NCBI RefSeq assembly: GCF_025118155.1
Contig: NW_026251398.1
Location: 1-64,000, forward strand
DNA: 64,000 nucleotides
Direction of reading: 5' to 3'
From: Cokeromyces recurvatus
Taxonomy: Eukaryota > Mucoromycota > Mucoromycetes > Mucorales > Mucoraceae
The position numbers were made by a program, and so were the translations under genes. Positions 59,967-64,000 of this stretch are shown piece after piece. Each line of letters opens with the position of its first letter. The first letter of the stretch is position 1. A model generated the notes under the pieces. The model did no database searches, was not told the DNA's origin, and saw only the letters and a list, made by a program, of their open reading frames with translations.

Positions 59967-60980
59967 ATGAGTGAATATTGGTAAACTATTTTTTTTTTTT
60001 TTTTTTACATCATATTTTCTAATTACTGAAACTCGCTTATTTATTTGTATTCAGTCCCGTCTATGCACCTTTCTTCGGTACTATGGGTTGTGCCGCAGCT
60101 ATTGTCTTTAGTTGTAAGTAGTCAATTTTTTTGAGCTCATTTATAAAAACATCGCGCTTTTATTTTTTCGACCTTTAGTTTGGGTCCTTTCCCTTTTATA
60201 TTTGTATAAATATATAAAAAAAAAAAGAAAAAGGAAAAAAAAAAAGAAAAAAACAACAACAGAGACTTTGTTACACGATTTATTTAACATTTTATTTTAT
60301 TTTTTTTTCTATTCAAGGTCTTGGAGCTGCTTATGGTACAGCCAAGTCTGGTGTTGGCCTTTCTGCTATGGGTGTTTTGCGTCCTGATTTAGTATTGAAA
60401 TGTATTGTCCCTGTTGTTATGGCTGGTATTTTGGGTATTTATGGTGTTGTCGTTTCTGTCCTTTTATCGGGTGGTCGTAAGTTATCTTTATCTCCTTTGA
60501 TGTTTCATAACAAAAAAGAAAAAAAAAAGGGAGGGACGAAAATCGCGTTGTTTTTTTGTTTAACATATCTATTCTTATTTAGTTGCAATGAAGCAAACAC
60601 TTTTCAGTGGTTTTATTCAAATGGCTGCAGGTCTTTCTGTTGGTCTTTCTTGTCTTGCTGGTAAGTTAATTTTATATCTTTTGTTCTTTTATAGTATGAT
60701 AACCACATGTTTTTTTTTGTTATTATTAGCTGGTATCGCTATTGGTATTACTGGTGATGCTGGTGTTCGTGCAACTGCTCAACAACCAAGAATGTTTGTG
60801 GGCATGGTAAGTTTATACATATTACATACATATAACATATACAGTATCTAACTTTTTTTTTTCATTTTATATGTATAGATTTTGATTTTGATTTTCGCCG
60901 AAGTCTTGGGTCTTTATGGTCTTATTGTTGCTTTAATCCTTAATACTAAGGCATCTGGACAAGAAAATGTCTGCAACTAA
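59967..60980 (+). CDS. vma3: V-ATPase proteolipid subunit c (16 kDa)
   Basis: Six exons (59967-59980, 60055-60113, 60318-60476, 60583-60660, 60730-60806, 60879-60980), 162 residues, the standard size. It forms the rotating c-ring of the vacuolar proton pump. Four helices are seen: [40 protein letters not shown] and onward, [20 protein letters not shown], and [20 protein letters not shown], whose Glu (FAEVLGLYG) carries the proton. [20 protein letters not shown] is the conserved cytosolic loop. The N-terminus [13 protein letters not shown] matches subunit c rather than c''. The first coding exon is 14 nt, so the start depends on splicing. Codon use is T-ending and regular, as for a highly expressed gene. 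Confidence 0.96.
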
Positions 60981-61298
60981 AAAGCAAAAATCAAAAAAAA
61001 AAGTATTAAGAAAAAAATCAACTAGCGTTATAGTTTATTCCTTTTTTTTTCCTATTTTCTTTATATATCAAGTAAATCAATATAAATATACACAAAAAAA
61101 AAGTTGATGTCTTGAATATGAATAATTTACATGTTATATCAGTTTGATAGTATTGTAGCATATGTATTATTGATGTCTTTTTTATTTAAAATTGTATACA
61201 GACAAGAGGGAATCATTCTAAATTTTATGCTATTATAGTATATTGTAATCGCTATTATTGTTACGCATAAATATGTCAATGTATATAAAATTAAGTAT

Positions 61299-61405
61299 AA
61301 ATTTGATAGGAAAAAAAAAGATAGAGTAGAGAGGAAGGATAAGGAGAAAGAGAGAGAGAGAGAGAAAGAGAGGGAAGGGGGAAGGGGGAGGGGGAGAGAA
61401 TACAA
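61299..61405 (+). repeat. (GA)n-rich purine tract
   Basis: Purine-only stretch of GA, GGA and AAGGGG units between the convergent V-ATPase and amino-acid transporter genes; frames through it are Ser/Leu/Pro low complexity and not genes. Confidence 0.85.
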
Positions 61406-61492
61406 ATGTATACATGTTTATAAAAATATATATATTTATATACATTTATATTAAAAGAGGGGAAGTCCGAAATTATTATTATTTTTTTTTTT

Positions 61493-62635
61493 TTAACTAG
61501 GACTTTTAGATTTGAAATCATTATTAAGAGCCTGAATAGCAGAGATGGTACCAAAGATGAGACCGACGATACCCATCAAGAGAGTTAAGAAAGCCAAGAT
61601 ATAATCATACCAAGGTTTACCTCGAAAGCCAGTCAGTTTATAATAAAAGAGGACGGGGAAGATGAAGATTAAAGCGCAATTTGAAAAGGCGCCTAATAAA
61701 GACATGAAATCACCAAAGAAAGGGACAAAGATGGCAATGACGGCAACAAGGACCATAAGTCCGCCACGGAATAAGAAACGAAGTGTCCATTCAACAACAA
61801 AGGAACGATGATCAGGACCAATCTTGAGCATCCTTTCAACATCGATGGCAAAGGAAGTTAATAAAATGGGGGTAGCTAAAATCAAATGGATCGTAATCAA
61901 GATGATGGAAGTTGTTTTCGGTCCACCTGAAGGTATACTATCATAGACTGGCGATTGAACGTCGACGCCATAGACCATATAACCTGGTATGGATGAGCAA
62001 AAGTAGAGAATAACGCAAATTGTAAGACTAAATGTCACTACTTTATCCCAATCTCTACGTTTCTTCAGTGATTGTTCAACGTGACAAAAGACAGGTGCAC
62101 CACCTAAATAGATATGTGGGATGTTTAGCCTTTCTCTCTCAGTTCATAAAAAAAAAAAAAAATTGTATATTACCAAAACTGAAAGCAATTGAACTCAAGG
62201 CAATAGGAAACATATTCCAAATAACAGAATCGTGATGAACATGTTGAGCTTGATTAGGAGCATCTTTGACAGCGACACCAAGGACAATAAAGATGACGAT
62301 GACAGTTGTAAGAACACCAAAGTAACTTAATAGACTGATTTCTTTTAATGATCTGAAAAATAAAAAGGGTATTGCCACAATACATGAACAGATGATAACC
62401 CAAATAGGGAAAGTCAATTCAGCTGAAGTGCCTGCAGCAACATTATGAATATTTAATCCACTCAATAATAAATAAAGAACAGGGACACCTATCAAGGTAA
62501 TGGCTAGAAAGAAGAATGAAAGCCAACCACCAATTTTACCAAAAGCCTCTGTCGCTACTTCTTGATAGGATGCTAGTCTTTTTTCAGGATGATAATACAT
62601 GGATCGTATCAAAATAATACCAGTATCTATAAATG

Positions 62636-62677
<42 letters not shown>

Positions 62678-63121
62678 TTTAATACGATATACAAATGTGT
62701 GTGTGTGTGTGTGTGTGTATGTGGTTCACTATATAAGAAACTTACAAACTGATAAAATCCAACTAAGTCCAAGAATGAAAAGACCAATCCATCCACCTTG
62801 TGCTAAGGCATAAGGTAAACCAAGTGCACCTGTACCAGCAACTACACAAATAATACTTAATATACCGTTTAAAGTAGATCCTTGTTTAGACCGATCAATT
62901 CCAAATTCTATATGTTCATTCTGGCTTTTACTATCTTCTGCTAAAATATCTTCAGAAGCTTTTTTTTTAAAAAAAAAAGAAAAAAAAATGTCAAAATTAA
63001 AGGGTCGGTATTATGTAATACATATATATAACATGTATATTTTACCTATTGGATCAATATTTTTAAAATTTTCATTTGTTACAATATTCTCTAAAAGTTC
63101 AGTTTTGCTCATAACTGTCAT
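61493..63121 (-). CDS. AAAP-family amino-acid transporter (SLC36/AVT-like)
   Basis: Four exons (63121-63046, 62958-62746, 62626-62174, 62103-61493), 450 residues, about eleven helices. After a polar N-terminus (MTVMSKTELLENI, EHIEFGIDRSKQGST) the first helix reads LNGILSIICVVAGTGALGLP, with the unwound GTGALGLPYAL motif that defines the family's substrate site. Others: ASYQEVATEAFGKIGGWLSF, VPVLYLLLSGLNIHNVAAG, FPIALSSIAFSFGGAPVFCH (created by the last splice), and CHVEQSLKKRRDWDKVV. Family members move neutral or other amino acids by proton symport or antiport at the plasma or vacuolar membrane; direction and substrate are unknown. Met4 is an alternative start. One intron holds (TA)n (62641-62674) and (GT)n (about 62696-62718) repeats. 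Confidence 0.92.
62641..62718 (+). repeat. Intronic (TA)n and (GT)n microsatellites
   Basis: Two dinucleotide repeats within one 119-nt intron of the AAAP transporter gene, filling most of it. Confidence 0.9.
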
Positions 63122-64000
63122 TTCCCTTCTTTTTTTTTTCTGATCTGATCTGAACTGATAATAAATGAAAGGAAAAAATAAAAAAGAGATACTTTATGGC
63201 TGCAATGAATAAAAAAAAAATTTTTTTTTCTTTATTCTTTTGTTGATGGCCGGGGATGTAAAACAAATAAAAAAAATAAAATAAAATAAAGAAAAAAATA
63301 AAGAAAAAAGAGAACGGATGGAGAGTCAAATAATAGGCTCTCTTAGAAGAATCGGAGAAAAAAGTGTTTAAGACATTTGATTCTGCTATTCGTAAATCTG
63401 GTTCGAAAAGAATTTTTTTTTTTCTTTCTAGTATGAAAAAAGAAAAAAAAGAAGGAAGGTTTTACATGGATTTTTTTTTTTTTAAGAATCAAATGGAACA
63501 ATTTATGTGTACAACTCATAACATAAACAACTCTATTTTGACATATTATTTTGTCTTACCGTCGTCTTAAAGCTTTATTGCTGTATATATAAAGAGAAAC
63601 AAAATTGACTTTAATTTCTTTTTTTTTTTAAAAAAAAAACATCTTAAATGCGAATGACCGAATCAAAAATATGAATGGTAGTCATAAGCTGCATATAAAT
63701 GAATAAGAGAATATAGCAGTTAAATATGGATTAGCAGTTTTTCTTTTTTGGATAAAGCCATGATGCCTGTTTTAAATAGTTTTATTATTGATCTATATGT
63801 GTTCTCAGGAATAATGTAATAAAAATAACAAGCATATAAAAGTCATTTTGTTCCTATAAAATATACATTATTTAATTTAAAAAAAAAAAAAAGCAACATT
63901 ATTATTTATTTACTTTAGAAGAAATTTGTTTAAATAATAAAAACGCCGCTAATGTCAAATTCATTTAACTCAGCATAACAACTATTACCATAGTAGTAAA
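63122..64000. other. Terminal intergenic region, no supported gene
   Basis: AT-rich with A/T runs. A 68-codon frame at 63364-63570 is Lys/Phe low complexity and not accepted. Nothing else seen up to the window edge. Confidence 0.65.

Noticed and set aside
61139..61554. Ser/Leu/Pro-rich minus-strand frames
   Set aside because: Translation of the GA-rich purine tract between two convergent genes.

Overview
This window looks like nuclear DNA of an early-diverging fungus, most likely Mucoromycota (Mucorales-like). The reasons are very AT-rich intergenic DNA, many short GT-AG introns (roughly 50-170 nt), abundant long A/T homopolymers and microsatellites, a purely eukaryotic gene set, and two decayed fragments of a non-LTR (LINE-type) element whose C-terminal zinc-knuckle style is, from memory, familiar from Mucorales. 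No species can be named. All products are called from conserved motifs in conceptual translations; no database search was run. Exon joins were chosen because reading phase is kept across GT-AG junctions.

Layout. 1-951: 3' part of an unknown gene. 1753-2822 (-): MOB2-type kinase activator. 2823-11414: a gene-poor stretch holding only a small secreted double-psi beta-barrel protein (7027-7416) and a dead LINE fragment (about 8800-9860). 11415-12891: PAQR/adiponectin-receptor-like membrane protein. 13075-14658 (-): intronless 527-residue orphan. 16441-19927: MHYT-domain membrane sensor with a long cytosolic tail. 20362-22757: a tight same-strand run of a GST-fold protein, a cytochrome b5-domain protein and a 67-residue orphan. 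23044-24186 (-): PRPP synthetase. 25125-26660 (-): OXA1 insertase. 26983-28180: ATP11 assembly factor. 28559-29958: VPS72/YL1. 30401-32442: ACS-family MFS transporter. 33065-35208: PI4P 5-kinase. 35485-36022: proteasome assembly chaperone PSMG3.

The middle right is a minus-strand block: SPB4 helicase (36058-38106), an orphan (38300-39163), a peroxisomal ABCD half-transporter (39366-42011) and a HEATR6-like protein (42179-45563). It is followed on plus by an FBXO9/HRT3-like F-box protein (45866-47326) and a DUF4442 hotdog protein (47474-48720). 49350-50165 is a second LINE tail, next to a broken small gene (50357-50583). 51553-53567 (-) is RIC8. 53568-58324 is gene-poor with eroded reading frames. 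Then come a four-finger C2H2 factor (58325-59233), V-ATPase subunit c (59967-60980) and an AAAP amino-acid transporter (61493-63121, -).

Functionally the window is mostly housekeeping: OXA1 and ATP11 (neighbours, divergent) both serve mitochondrial inner-membrane/F1Fo biogenesis; SPB4 and PSMG3 serve ribosome and proteasome assembly; MOB2, PIP5K and RIC8 serve polarity and signalling. The least explained items are the MHYT sensor, the two orphans, a candidate two-exon microprotein gene at 30046-30341, and broken reading frames in the gene-poor blocks.
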